Shown here one piece after another: positions 13,529-21,755 of a stretch of 24,961 nt of DNA. Source of the DNA: JBBQSN01 sp038213835 (GTDB lineage Bacteria; Actinomycetota; Actinomycetes; Actinomycetales; CAWJMD01); NCBI GenBank assembly GCA_038213835.1, contig JBBQSN010000031.1, forward strand, positions 1 through 24,961, written 5' to 3'. The notes under the pieces are model-generated. The model had not been told where the DNA came from. It made no database searches and was given only the letters and a program-made list of their open reading frames with translations. Positions within the stretch are counted from its first letter, which is position 1. Each line of letters opens with the position of its first letter. The translations under genes and the position numbers were made by a program.

Positions 13529-14419
13529 GTGACGTCTCCGACCCTCGGGCAGGTGGTCGAGGTGCTGGAGTCCGCCTTCCCGCCGGGCACCGCCGAGGAC
13601 TGGGACGCCGTGGGGCTGGTCTGCGGGGATCCGCGCGCGTCCGTGCGACGCGTGCTGCTGGCGGTCGATCCGGTCACCGCGGTGGCCGAGGACGCCGTGG
13701 TCTCCGGCACCGACCTGCTGCTCACCCACCACCCGCTGCTGCTGCGCCCGGTGCACTCGGTGGCGGCCGACACCCCCAAGGGGCGCGTCGTGCACCGGCT
13801 GGTGCGGGGCGGCTGCGCCCTGTACGTGGCCCACACCAACGCCGACGCCGCGCTCGGAGGCGTCAACGAGGCGCTCGCCGACCTGCTCGGGCTCACCGAC
13901 CTGCGACCCCTGGCACCGGCTGCCGACGCGGGGTCCAGCCCGTCGTCCGCCGGTCTCGGTCGGGTGGGCACGCTCGCGCAGCCCGTCGCGCTCGCCGACC
14001 TCGCCCGGCTCCTGGCCGACCGGCTGCCGGCCGTCGCCCAGGGCGTGCGCGTCAGCGGTGACGCCGAGGCGCTCGTCAGCACGGTGGCCGTGTGCGGCGG
14101 CAGCGGCGACAGCCTGTTCGCCGAGGTCCGCGACAGCGGCGCCGACGTCTTCGTCACGGCCGACCTGCGGCACCACCCCGCCATCGAGGCACGCGAGCAC
14201 CGTGCCGACGGCCGTCCGTTCCTCGTCGACCTCGCGCACTGGGCCAGCGAGTGGCCCTGGCTCGAGCGCTGCGCCGTCTTGCTGCGCGAACGCTTCCCCG
14301 ACCTGGAGGTCGAGGTCTCGACCCGGCGTACCGACCCGTGGACGTTCGTCGTCGCACCCGGTGGCACCGCCGACCTCATGACACCCCTGGACGACCCCGC
14401 GAGAGGATCCACCACGTGA
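13529..14419 (+). CDS. Nif3-like dinuclear metal center hexameric protein
   Basis: A 296-aa member of the NIF3/YbgI family, which forms ring-shaped hexamers with two metal ions per subunit; a GTP cyclohydrolase-like role has been proposed for some members, but the general function is open. Metal-ligand motifs are visible: LLLTHHPLLLRPV (H67, H68), AHTNADAALGGVNEAL (H102, D106) and, near the C-terminus, HHPAIEAREH and DLAHWASEWPWLE. The N-terminal AEDWDAVGLVCGDP is typical. The start is GTG 13529 with a leaderless-type -10. Its last four bases overlap the next gene's start (GTGA), coupling their translation. It opens the run to metZ. Confidence 0.93.
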   Translation: MTSPTLGQVVEVLESAFPPGTAEDWDAVGLVCGDPRASVRRVLLAVDPVTAVAEDAVVSGTDLLLTHHPLLLRPVHSVAADTPKGRVVHRLVRGGCALYVAHTNADAALGGVNEALADLLGLTDLRPLAPAADAGSSPSSAGLGRVGTLAQPVALADLARLLADRLPAVAQGVRVSGDAEALVSTVAVCGGSGDSLFAEVRDSGADVFVTADLRHHPAIEAREHRADGRPFLVDLAHWASEWPWLERCAVLLRERFPDLEVEVSTRRTDPWTFVVAPGGTADLMTPLDDPARGSTT

Positions 14420-15159
14420 GTAAGGCCAACGCCCTGGACCAGGTCCGGCTGCTCGACGTCCAGACGCTCGACACCCGCCTGCGCCAGCTCGCCCACCAGC
14501 GGCGCACGCTGCCCGAGCACGCGCAGATCTCCGCGCTCGACGTCGAGCGCGCCGCCCTGCGCGACCGCCTGGTGCAGGTGCGCACCACTGCGAGCGACGT
14601 ACAGCGCGAGCTGCGCAAGGCAGAGGCCGACGTCGAGCAGGTGAGCTCGCGAGCTGCGCGCGACCGGGCCCGGCTCGAGTCCGGTGCCGGCTCGGCCAAG
14701 GACCTCCAGGGTCTGCAGCACGAGCTCGAGTCGTTGGCGCGCAGGCAGTCCGCCTTGGAGGACGTCGAGCTCGAGGTGATGAAGCGGCTGGAGGCGGCGC
14801 AGACCGAGGCGTCCGGTCTCGAGGCGTCTGTCGCCCGGGCCGACGAGCGGGCCGCCGAGCTGGCGACGAGCCGCGACGCGGCAGTGGCCGAGGTCGACGC
14901 CGAGGCGGGCACGGTCACGACCCGACGCGACGACATCGCCGGCGGGCTCGACCCGGCCCTGGTCGCCCTGTACGAGAGGATCCGCGAGCAGACCCAGGGG
15001 ATCGGCGCGGCCATGCTGCGCGGGAAGCGCTGCGAGGGCTGCCGCTCCGAGCTCACGCCGGTCGAGCTGAACCGGATCAAGGGACTGCCGCCGGACGAGG
15101 TCGCGCGCTGCGAGGACTGCCGCGCCGTCCTGGTGCGCACGCCGGACTCGGGCCTGTGA
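14416..15159 (+). CDS. Coiled-coil protein with C-terminal C4 zinc ribbon
   Basis: This 247-aa protein has a long antiparallel coiled coil over residues 5-195, rich in Arg, Glu, Ala and Leu (for example RELRKAEADVEQVSSRAARD, LQHELESLARRQSALED). It ends in a zinc ribbon with C206-X2-C209 (CEGC) and C232-X2-C235 (CEDC). This is the zf-RING_7 family, which includes the structurally known MSMEG_4306 of mycobacteria and chlamydial CT398/CdsZ. Nucleic-acid or protein binding is assumed for the family; the actinobacterial role is unknown. The start is GTG 14416, overlapping the nif3-like stop by 4 nt. Its own TGA overlaps the rhodanese start in the same way. Neighbouring a Nif3-like gene is a recurring arrangement. 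Confidence 0.92.
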   Translation: MSKANALDQVRLLDVQTLDTRLRQLAHQRRTLPEHAQISALDVERAALRDRLVQVRTTASDVQRELRKAEADVEQVSSRAARDRARLESGAGSAKDLQGLQHELESLARRQSALEDVELEVMKRLEAAQTEASGLEASVARADERAAELATSRDAAVAEVDAEAGTVTTRRDDIAGGLDPALVALYERIREQTQGIGAAMLRGKRCEGCRSELTPVELNRIKGLPPDEVARCEDCRAVLVRTPDSGL

Positions 15160-15581
15160 GCACCTCGGGCTACGAGGGCGATCTGACCCCTCGCGAGGCC
15201 TGGGAGCTGCTCGAAGGCGATGCCGACGCCGTCCTGGTCGACTGCCGCACGCAGGCCGAGTGGGCCTACGTCGGCGCCCCCGACACCTCGCCGCTCGGGC
15301 GGGCCCACCTGAGCCTCGAGTGGCAGCAGTACCCCACTGGCCGGGTGAACGACCGGTTCGTGGACCAGTTGCGAGAAGCGTTGGGGGACAGGCAGGACGT
15401 CCCGCTGGTGTTCCTGTGCCGCTCCGGGGTGCGATCGGTCGCGGCGGCCCGGTCGGCCACGGCCGCCGGGCTCGGCCGCTCGTACAACGTCCTGGACGGC
15501 TTCGAGGGCGGGATCGACGCCGACGGGCACCGCGGACGCACGGGGTGGCGAGCCGAGGGCCTGCCCTGGCGGCAGTCGTGA
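15156..15581 (+). CDS. Rhodanese-like domain protein
   Basis: A single-domain rhodanese of 141 aa. The active-site loop is VFLCRSGVRS with catalytic C88, which would carry the persulfide. The N-terminal LTPREAWELLEGDADAVLVDCRT and the C-terminal YNVLDGFEGGIDADGHRG are family landmarks, and W55/W-rich segments are typical. No signal peptide is present, so it is cytosolic. The start is GTG 15156 (GTGA overlap with the zinc-ribbon gene), and its stop overlaps the metZ start by 4 nt. In Mycobacterium tuberculosis the rhodanese Rv0390 likewise lies directly before metZ (Rv0391), so a role in delivering reduced sulfur to homocysteine synthesis is a reasonable inference, not shown here. Confidence 0.93.
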   Translation: MSTSGYEGDLTPREAWELLEGDADAVLVDCRTQAEWAYVGAPDTSPLGRAHLSLEWQQYPTGRVNDRFVDQLREALGDRQDVPLVFLCRSGVRSVAAARSATAAGLGRSYNVLDGFEGGIDADGHRGRTGWRAEGLPWRQS

Positions 15582-16810
15582 GCCGTCGGCCACCCGACCC
15601 CGCGGGCTGGCGTCCGGACACCATCGCGGTCCGAGGCGGACTGGAGCGCACCGGGTACGACGAGACCGCCGAGGCGCTGTTCCTCACGTCCGGCTACGTC
15701 TACCCCGACGCCCGCACCGCCGAGCAGGCGTTCACCGGCGAGGTCGATCACCACATGTACTCGAGGTACGGGAACCCGACCGTGGAGGCCTTCGAGCGTC
15801 GGCTGGCCCTGCTCGAGGGTGCTGAGGACTGCTTCGGCACCGCCACCGGCATGGCCGCGGTGTTCACCTCGCTCGCGGCCCTGCTTCGGCAGGGCGATCG
15901 CGTGGTCGCCGCCCGCAGCCTGTTCGGCTCCTGCTTCGCGATCCTGGACGACATCCTGCCGCGATGGGGCGTGCGCACCTCGTTCGTCGACGGCACCGAC
16001 CTCGACCAGTGGCGGCAGGCGCTGGCCGAGCCCGCCGCCGCGGTCTTCTTCGAGTCGCCCTCGAACCCGATGCAGGAGATCGTCGACGTCGCCGCGATCT
16101 GCGAGCTCGCGCACGCGGCGGGTGCCACCGTGGTCGTCGACAACGTCTTCGCCACCCCGCTGCTGCAGCGCCCGCTCGAGCTCGGGGCCGATGTCGTCGT
16201 CTACTCCACCACCAAGCACATCGACGGGCAGGGACGCACCCTCGGAGGTGCGATCCTCGGCAGCACCGAGTACGTGCGCGGGCCGGTGCAGGAGCTGATG
16301 CGGCACACCGGGCCGTCGATGAGCCCGTTCACGGCGTGGGTCGCGCTCAAGGGCCTCGACACGATGTCGCTGCGGGTGCACCGGATGCAGGAGTCGGCGT
16401 TGCGGCTCGCGGCGTGGTTGGAGCAGCGGCCCGAGGTGTCGTGGGTGCGCTACCCGTTCCTGCCCTCGCACCCGCAGCACGACCTCGCCCGACGGCAGAT
16501 GACCGGCGGCGGCACCGTCGTCACGTTCGAGCTCGACGAGACCCCGGGTCGCACCGGTCGCGAGGCCGCGTTCGCCCTGCTCGACGGCATGCGGCTGATC
16601 GACATCTCGAACAACCTCGGCGACTCCAAGTCGCTCGTCACCCACCCGGCCACCACCACGCACCGCCGGTTGGGGCCGCAAGGCCGTGCGTCCGTGGGGA
16701 TCACGGACTCCGTCGTCCGGATCTCGGTCGGCCTCGAGGACTGCGCCGACCTGATCGAGGACGTCGAGCTCGGCCTGAGAGCCCTGGGCCACACAGCGCT
16801 GGGGGAGTAG
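15578..16810 (+). CDS. metZ: O-succinylhomoserine sulfhydrylase
   Basis: A PLP enzyme of the Cys/Met metabolism family that makes homocysteine from an O-acylhomoserine and sulfide. The protein is 410 aa. The PLP lysine is K213 in YSTTKHIDGQGR, with D188 in VVVDNVFATP holding the pyridine nitrogen. SRYGNPTVEAFERRLALLEGAE and FESPSNP are family motifs, and DGQGRTLGGAILG is characteristic of MetZ rather than of cystathionine synthases. Succinyl over acetyl preference is assumed from family likeness. The start is GTG 15578, coupled to the rhodanese gene by GTGA. Four nt separate its stop from the LigD-like gene. A riboswitch is not seen upstream; the operon seems driven from the nif3 promoter. 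Confidence 0.93.
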   Translation: MSRRPPDPAGWRPDTIAVRGGLERTGYDETAEALFLTSGYVYPDARTAEQAFTGEVDHHMYSRYGNPTVEAFERRLALLEGAEDCFGTATGMAAVFTSLAALLRQGDRVVAARSLFGSCFAILDDILPRWGVRTSFVDGTDLDQWRQALAEPAAAVFFESPSNPMQEIVDVAAICELAHAAGATVVVDNVFATPLLQRPLELGADVVVYSTTKHIDGQGRTLGGAILGSTEYVRGPVQELMRHTGPSMSPFTAWVALKGLDTMSLRVHRMQESALRLAAWLEQRPEVSWVRYPFLPSHPQHDLARRQMTGGGTVVTFELDETPGRTGREAAFALLDGMRLIDISNNLGDSKSLVTHPATTTHRRLGPQGRASVGITDSVVRISVGLEDCADLIEDVELGLRALGHTALGE

Positions 16811-16813
16811 GGC

Positions 16814-17767
16814 ATGGCGGACGCGGTCGAGCTGGAGGTCGCCGGACGCACCGTGCGCCTGTCGAGCCCGGACCGCGTCTACTTCCGGACGGGCCAGACC
16901 AAGCTCGACCTGGCGCAGTACTACCTCTCGGTCGGCGACGGCATCGTCAACGCGTTGCGCGAGCGGCCGTGCATGATGCACCGCTTCCCCGACGGCCTCG
17001 CCGGCAAGAAGGTGCACCAGAAGCGGGTGCCGCGCGGCGCCCCGCCCTGGCTCGAGACCGTGCAGGTCACGTTCCCCCGCTACAACCGGACGGCGGACGA
17101 GCTCTGCGTCACCGACCTCGCGCACGTCATCTGGGCCGTCCAGATGTCGACCGTCGAGCTGCACCCCTGGAACAGCCGACGCGCCGACACCGAGAAGCCG
17201 GACGAGTGGCGGATCGACCTCGACCCGATGCCGGCCTGCCCGTGGGACCGCGTGCAGCGGGTCGCCCACGTCGCCCACGAGGTGCTCGAGGACCTGGGTG
17301 CCGTCGGCTGGCCGAAGACGTCCGGCGGACGCGGGCTGCACGTCTACGTGCGGATCGCCCCCGAGCACGGGTTCGCCGACGTGCGGCGCGCGGCGCTCGC
17401 GTTCGCCCGCGAGGTCGAGCGACGGGCACCGGACGAGGTCACGACCACCTGGTGGCGCAAGGACCGCGACCCTGCGGCCCTGTTCGTCGACTACAACCAG
17501 AACGCCCGCGACCACACCATCGCGAGCGCGTACTCGGTGCGGGCCAACGCCGAGGCCACCGTCTCGGCCCCGATCCGCTGGGACGAGGTCGACCACGTCA
17601 CGCCCTCGGACTTCACCATCGTCACGATGCCGCCGCGCTACGCCGAGATCGGCGACCTGCATGCCGGCATCGACGACGCCGTCTTCGACATCGCGCCGCT
17701 GCTGGAGTGGGCCGAGCGCGACGAGGCCGCCGGCGCCGAGCCCGTCCCGGAGCCGGACGAGCGGTAG
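16814..17767 (+). CDS. Stand-alone LigD-type polymerase/primase domain protein
   Basis: A 317-aa archaeo-eukaryotic primase-like polymerase, related to the PolDom of LigD, which fills gaps with NTPs in bacterial non-homologous end joining. Catalytic residues are present: D135 and D137 in WRIDLDP, H176 in TSGGRGLHVYV, and D226 in LFVDYNQNARDHTIAS. The 5'-phosphate pocket region KKVHQKRVP (residues 65-73) is also there. Ligase and nuclease domains are absent, so it is one of the separate PolDom paralogues known in mycobacteria (PolD1/PolD2 type), where roles beyond NHEJ are proposed. The start is ATG 16814 with GGGGGAG just upstream, 3 nt after the metZ stop. Neither ku nor a DNA ligase gene is in the window. 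Its end is 12 nt from a convergent permease. Confidence 0.93.
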   Translation: MADAVELEVAGRTVRLSSPDRVYFRTGQTKLDLAQYYLSVGDGIVNALRERPCMMHRFPDGLAGKKVHQKRVPRGAPPWLETVQVTFPRYNRTADELCVTDLAHVIWAVQMSTVELHPWNSRRADTEKPDEWRIDLDPMPACPWDRVQRVAHVAHEVLEDLGAVGWPKTSGGRGLHVYVRIAPEHGFADVRRAALAFAREVERRAPDEVTTTWWRKDRDPAALFVDYNQNARDHTIASAYSVRANAEATVSAPIRWDEVDHVTPSDFTIVTMPPRYAEIGDLHAGIDDAVFDIAPLLEWAERDEAAGAEPVPEPDER

Positions 17768-17779
17768 ACGGCCGTCGGG

Positions 17780-18988
17780 TCAGGACGTGGACCACCAGAG
17801 CGCGGCGACCGAGACCGGCAGCACCACCACCGAGAGCAGCGCGCCCTTGCCGAGCACCTCGCGCCAGACCACCTCGGCACCGTAAGCACGGCAACGGTCC
17901 GCCCACAGCAGCGTGGCCAGCGACGCCCACGGCGTCAGCAGGGGAGCGGCGCCCACGCCGACGAGCAGCGCCATCAGCTGGACCTCGCCCTGCGCACCGG
18001 GTTCCAGGGCGAGGTAGGCGGGCAGGTTGTTCAGCAGGTCCGAGCCGAGGGCGCCCACGGCGGAGGTGCGCAGCAGCTCGAGGTAGCCGTCGCCGGGGCC
18101 GAGCAGCCGACCGGCGAGGGCGTCCAGGCCGTGCCGGTGTGCCGTCTCGACGACGGCGAACAGGCCGAGCACGGCCATGAGGGTCTGCCAGGGGACGGTG
18201 AGGTTCGACAGCACCCTGGGCCGCCGCCAGGCCGTCAGCGCGCCGAGCACGGTCACGGCCGCCGCAGCCGACGCCCATACCGGCAGCCCGCTGACGAAGG
18301 CCGGGACCAGTGCGAGGCACACCGCGCCGGTGCCGATCGTCCAGGTGCGGTCCGGGACCCGGTGCGGCGGCGGCACCTTGTACCGCGTGCCGAGGTCGCG
18401 CCGGTGCAGCACGGCCACGACGACCAGCGTGACCACGACCGCGGCCAGCGCGGGTGCCCACGCCAGCGCCAGGTACCCGACGACACCGGTGCCGAGCCGG
18501 TCCAGCGCCAGCAGGTTGGTGAGGTTGGAGACCGGCAGCAGCAGCGAGCCGGTGGCACACAGCCAGACCGTCGTCAGCGCGAGCACGCCCACGGGGGCGC
18601 CGGTGCGCCGGGCGGTCACGAGCACGACGGGGGTGACGAGCACCGCGGTGGTGTCGAGCGAGAGCACCGTCGTGCACGCCCACGCCACCAGGGCCAGCAG
18701 CAGCCAGAGCCGCCAGGTGCGCCCGCCGCCGGCGATCGCCGCCCAGCGGGCCAGGACGTCGAACACGCCTGCAGCCGAAGCGATCTCGGCGATCACGGTG
18801 AGCAGGGCGACGAAGACGAGGATCGGGCCGACCCGGGCCAGCACGTCGCCGGCCGACGACGGGTCGAGCGCGCCGGTGGTGAGGCAGACGGCGGCGGCGA
18901 CCACGGGTAGCACCCAGACGAACCGGAGCCGTCCACGCCGTCCGGCCCGTGCCTGGTCGTCCTGCGCGTCCTGCAGGACGACCGGCAC
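17780..18988 (-). CDS. ArsB/NhaD (SLC13-like) superfamily permease
   Basis: A 402-aa integral membrane protein with about 10-11 hydrophobic helices. The first helix begins near residue 22, VWVLPVVAAAVCLTTGALD. Family signs are LARVGPILVFVALLTVIAEIA, VLSLDTTAVLVTPVV and the re-entrant-type motifs SNLTNLLAL and, in the second half, GSDLLNNLPAYLAL, which mirror NPTN and NN repeats of ArsB-like ion transporters. The substrate cannot be told; no arsenic genes are nearby. The start is GTG 18988, one base after the yaaA stop, without a strong Shine-Dalgarno, so translation is probably coupled to yaaA. It converges on the LigD-like gene with no visible terminator between. Confidence 0.85.
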   Translation of the reverse strand: MPVVLQDAQDDQARAGRRGRLRFVWVLPVVAAAVCLTTGALDPSSAGDVLARVGPILVFVALLTVIAEIASAAGVFDVLARWAAIAGGGRTWRLWLLLALVAWACTTVLSLDTTAVLVTPVVLVTARRTGAPVGVLALTTVWLCATGSLLLPVSNLTNLLALDRLGTGVVGYLALAWAPALAAVVVTLVVVAVLHRRDLGTRYKVPPPHRVPDRTWTIGTGAVCLALVPAFVSGLPVWASAAAAVTVLGALTAWRRPRVLSNLTVPWQTLMAVLGLFAVVETAHRHGLDALAGRLLGPGDGYLELLRTSAVGALGSDLLNNLPAYLALEPGAQGEVQLMALLVGVGAAPLLTPWASLATLLWADRCRAYGAEVVWREVLGKGALLSVVVLPVSVAALWWSTS

Positions 18989-18989
18989 C

Positions 18990-19778
18990 TCAGCCCCGCA
19001 CGACGACGTCTAGCACCCGGCTGCCGTCGCGCGCCTGTTCGGAGAGCTCGACGTCGAACGCCTCGCCCACCGCCGCTGCCAGACCGCGGGGGCTGACCGG
19101 GTCGCGACCGGCGCGGGACACCAGGTGCCGCGCCACGAGCCCGCGGGTGTGCTTGGCCATGTGGGAGACCACCGAGCGTTCCCCGCCGACGTCGCGCAGA
19201 ACCCGCACCGAGACCCTGCGCTCAGCGACCTCGCCGGTCGGACGCCACATCGCCGTGTAGGTGTCGGAGCGGCAGTCGACGACGAGGCCTCCGGCGGCCA
19301 GGGCCACCAGCTGGTCGGCGAGGTGCGCGCGCCAGTAGGCCGCCAGCTCGACCGGCTCGCCGGCCGGGCCGAGGGGGAGGCGGGCGCACGCCGAGGTCCG
19401 GTACGGCGGCACCCTGTCGTCGAGGCGCAGCGCTCCGTACGCGGCTGAGACCACCACGAGCCGGGTGCGGGCGCGGCGCTTGGCTCCGGGCGACAGCGAC
19501 GCGACGTCGAGGGCGTCGTACAGGACGCCGCGGTACAGCTGCGAGACCGGCAGGGCCGGCGCGGTCTCCCACCGCGTGTTGCGGTCGACCTCGGCCTGCA
19601 GGGTGCGCGGCACGTCGAGCACCTGCAGGGCGTCCGGCCGGGCACTCGCCCGAGCGACCTCCTCGAGCACGCGGCGGCGGGGCTCGGCCAGGGCGGGGAG
19701 GCTGAGGGAGGCGAGGTCGAGCGGGTTCCCCCGTCCGCGGCTCGCCTTGGTCTCCGAGGGGGGCAGCAGCACCAGCAC
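18990..19778 (-). CDS. yaaA: Peroxide stress protein YaaA (DUF328/UPF0246)
   Basis: The protein is about 262 aa. In Escherichia coli YaaA is induced by OxyR and limits free iron under hydrogen peroxide stress; the biochemical activity is DNA-binding-like and not fully defined. The opening VLVLLPPSETKASRGRGNPLDL and the later SQLYRGVLYDALD, VVSAAYGALRLDD, PYR and SHMAKHTRGLVARHL are family hallmarks. I chose GTG 19778, which gives the usual LVLLPPSETK beginning and has CACGCT 6 nt upstream, a weak leaderless-type -10; GTG 19784 is the alternative. It is divergent from the RNB gene across about 50 nt and precedes the permease. Confidence 0.92.
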   Translation of the reverse strand: MLVLLPPSETKASRGRGNPLDLASLSLPALAEPRRRVLEEVARASARPDALQVLDVPRTLQAEVDRNTRWETAPALPVSQLYRGVLYDALDVASLSPGAKRRARTRLVVVSAAYGALRLDDRVPPYRTSACARLPLGPAGEPVELAAYWRAHLADQLVALAAGGLVVDCRSDTYTAMWRPTGEVAERRVSVRVLRDVGGERSVVSHMAKHTRGLVARHLVSRAGRDPVSPRGLAAAVGEAFDVELSEQARDGSRVLDVVVRG

Positions 19779-19817
19779 GCGCACAGCGTGGCACGGGCCG
19801 GCGCAGCGGCCCGTCGC

Positions 19818-19823
19818 TAGGGT
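19818..19823 (+). promoter_or_regulatory. -10 element for the leaderless RNB gene
   Basis: TAGGGT ends 7 nt before the ATG at 19831, and nothing resembling a Shine-Dalgarno lies between. Transcription would start at or next to the ATG. Confidence 0.55.
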
Positions 19824-19830
19824 TGCGGCC

Positions 19831-21267
19831 ATGGCGCACCCGACGACGATCGTGCCCGCCCGGCTCGAGCCCATCCTGGACGCACTGCTCCGCGAGCTGG
19901 AGATCCAGGAGGCGTTCCCCGCCGAGGTGCTGGCCGACGCCGTGCGGTCGACCCGCGAGGCCGGCCTGCCGGAGGATGACCGCACGGACCTGCCGTTCGT
20001 GACCATCGACCCGCCCACGGCGATGGACCTGGACCAGGCGATGCACCTCGAGCGCCTCGGCGACGGCTGGCGGGTACACTACGCGATCGCCGACGTCCCG
20101 GCCTTCGTCCGCCCCGGTTCGCCGACCGACGAGGAGGCCCGGCGCCGGGGGCAGACCCTCTACGCCCCGCACCGCCGTGTCGCCCTGCACCCCCCGGTGC
20201 TCAGCGAGGACGCCGCGAGCCTGCTGCCAGCCCAGGTGCGTCCTGCGTTCGTCTGGACGATCGACGTGGCCGCCGACGGCACCCGCACCGCGACCGCGCT
20301 CAGCCGCGCGCTGGTGCGCTCGCGCGCTCGCTTCGACTACGAGCAGGTGCAGGCCGCCCTCGACGCCGACCAGGTGCCCGAGCCGTTCTCGCTGCTGCCG
20401 ACCCTGGGCGCGGCGCTGCAGGCGGCCGAGCGCGCGCGCGGAGGGATGAGCCTCGGCATCCCCGACCAGGAGGTCGAGGAGGTCTCCGGGGAGGTCACGG
20501 GCTACCGGCTGCGGTACCGGCCGCGGCTGGCCGTGGAGGACTGGAACGCCCAGGTGTCGCTGCTCACCGGCATGGCCGCGGGAGAGCTGATGGTGCAGGG
20601 CCGGGTCGGCGTGCTGCGCACGATGCCTGCCCCCGACGACCGCACCGTCGCCCGGTTCCGCCGGCAGGCCAGGGCGCTCGGGGTGGACGCCCCCTCCGAG
20701 ACGTCGGTGGGCGACCTGCTGCGATCGCTCGACGCTCAGGACCCGCGCCAGCTCGCGCTGCTGCACGAGTCGACAGCCCTGTTCCGTGGCGCGGCCTACA
20801 CCGCCCTGGACGGCGAGGTGCCCGACGGGCTCGTGCAGGCAGCCGTCGGCGCCTCGTACGCCCACGTGACGGCACCGCTGCGCCGGCTGGTGGATCGGTT
20901 CGGGCTGGTGACCTGCGAGCACCTCGTCCGCGGGGCCGAGGTCCCGGCGTGGGTGCGCGAGGCGCTGCCCGCGATGCCCGCCCTGATGCAGGCCTCGGAC
21001 CGGCTGTCCGGCGCGCTCGAACGGGCCACGATCGACCTGGTGGAGGCGGCCACCCTGTCAGGCCGGGTGGGGGAGGTGTTCGACGCGGTCGTGGTCGACG
21101 ACGGCGAGGACCGCAAGCGGGGCAGCGACAGCAGGCTGGTGCAGCTGAGCGACCCGGCCGTGCTGGCGCGGTGCTCGGGCACTCCCGAGCTCGGCAGCCG
21201 GCTGCGGGTCCGGTTGGACGAGGCAGACGTCGAGGGCCGCGTCGTCCGGTTCTCACCCGCCGGCTGA
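19831..21267 (+). CDS. RNB-domain ribonuclease (RNase II/R family)
   Basis: This 478-aa exoribonuclease-like protein consists mainly of the RNB catalytic domain. The metal site reads TIDPPTAMDLDQAMH: D60, D66 and D68 match the first three catalytic Asp of RNase II, but the fourth (D210 in E. coli RNase II) is Gln69. The domain goes on with HYAIADVPAFV, LPAQVRPAFVWTIDV and TAPLRRLVDRF. No cold-shock domains precede it and no clear S1 domain follows; the tail (residues 425-478) is a short barrel-like segment. It is therefore a compact RNB protein seen in actinobacteria, and whether it degrades RNA processively is unproven. The start is ATG 19831, leaderless. The rnpB promoter follows within 30 nt of its stop. 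Confidence 0.92.
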   Translation: MAHPTTIVPARLEPILDALLRELEIQEAFPAEVLADAVRSTREAGLPEDDRTDLPFVTIDPPTAMDLDQAMHLERLGDGWRVHYAIADVPAFVRPGSPTDEEARRRGQTLYAPHRRVALHPPVLSEDAASLLPAQVRPAFVWTIDVAADGTRTATALSRALVRSRARFDYEQVQAALDADQVPEPFSLLPTLGAALQAAERARGGMSLGIPDQEVEEVSGEVTGYRLRYRPRLAVEDWNAQVSLLTGMAAGELMVQGRVGVLRTMPAPDDRTVARFRRQARALGVDAPSETSVGDLLRSLDAQDPRQLALLHESTALFRGAAYTALDGEVPDGLVQAAVGASYAHVTAPLRRLVDRFGLVTCEHLVRGAEVPAWVREALPAMPALMQASDRLSGALERATIDLVEAATLSGRVGEVFDAVVVDDGEDRKRGSDSRLVQLSDPAVLARCSGTPELGSRLRVRLDEADVEGRVVRFSPAG

Positions 21268-21295
21268 CACGTCGTCGAGGGTCGTGACGCTGCCG

Positions 21296-21301
21296 TACCC
21301 T
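21296..21301 (+). promoter_or_regulatory. -10 element for rnpB
   Basis: TACCCT ends 8 nt before position 21310, where the long P1 helix of RNase P RNA begins. This is the expected distance from -10 to transcription start. A -35 is not obvious. Confidence 0.5.
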
Positions 21302-21309
21302 GGGCGGCG

Positions 21310-21710
21310 CGGACGAGTCGACCGGGCGGCCGCGTCGGGACGGGCAACCGTCCCGCCGAGGAACGTCCGGGCTCCGCAGGGCAGGGTGGTGGGTAACACC
21401 CACCCGGGGTGACCCGCGGGAAAGTGCCACAGAGAGAAGACCGCCGGTGCACCACCGCCCCTCGGGGCGGCAGGCGCCGGTAAGGGTGAAACGGTGGTGC
21501 AAGAGACCACCAGCACCTCCGGTGACGGGGGTGGCTCGGCAAACCCCACCCGGAGCAAGGTCGAGCAGGAGGCGTTCGAGGGCTGCCCGCCCGAGCCTTC
21601 GGGTAGACCGCTGGAGGCGTGCGGCGACGCACGTCGTAGATGGATGGCCGCCACCCGGTCCGGAGCGATCCGGCCGGGGACAGGACCCGGCGTACAGGTC
21701 GACTCGTCCG
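21310..21710 (+). ncRNA. rnpB: RNase P RNA (M1-type, class A)
   Basis: The catalytic RNA that matures tRNA 5' ends. The two ends pair perfectly over 14 bp, CGGACGAGTCGACC (21310-21323) with GGTCGACTCGTCCG (21697-21710), forming P1. Universal core segments are present in order: GAGGAACGTCCGGGCTCC (21358-21375, P3-P4 strand), ACAGAGAGAAGACCGCC (from 21429), GGTAAGGGTGAAACGGTG, GCAAGAGACCACCAGC, GCTCGGCAAACCCCAC, TAGATGGATGGCCGCC and, before P1, ACAGGACCCGGCGTACAG. The length of about 400 nt is normal for actinobacteria. Open frames that cross it on both strands are shadows. No clear terminator follows; processing at P1 is possible. Confidence 0.97.
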
Positions 21711-21743
21711 CACCCCGATTCGTCGGATCAGGTGAGCCTTGCC

Positions 21744-21749
21744 TATCCT
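21744..21749 (+). promoter_or_regulatory. -10 element for the Cys-rich small protein
   Basis: TATCCT ends 6 nt before the GTG at 21756. The AGGAG in between touches the start codon and is too close to serve as a Shine-Dalgarno, so leaderless initiation is more likely. Confidence 0.5.
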
Positions 21750-21755
21750 CAGGAG

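Noticed and set aside
12778..15687. A 969-codon leftward open frame.
   Set aside because: Antisense shadow of ahpE, tRNA-Val, nif3, the zinc-ribbon and rhodanese genes; composition is Arg/Ser/Pro-rich and no family is recognised.
17768..17779. Looked for a bidirectional terminator between the LigD-like gene and the permease.
   Set aside because: Only 12 nt, with no inverted repeat.
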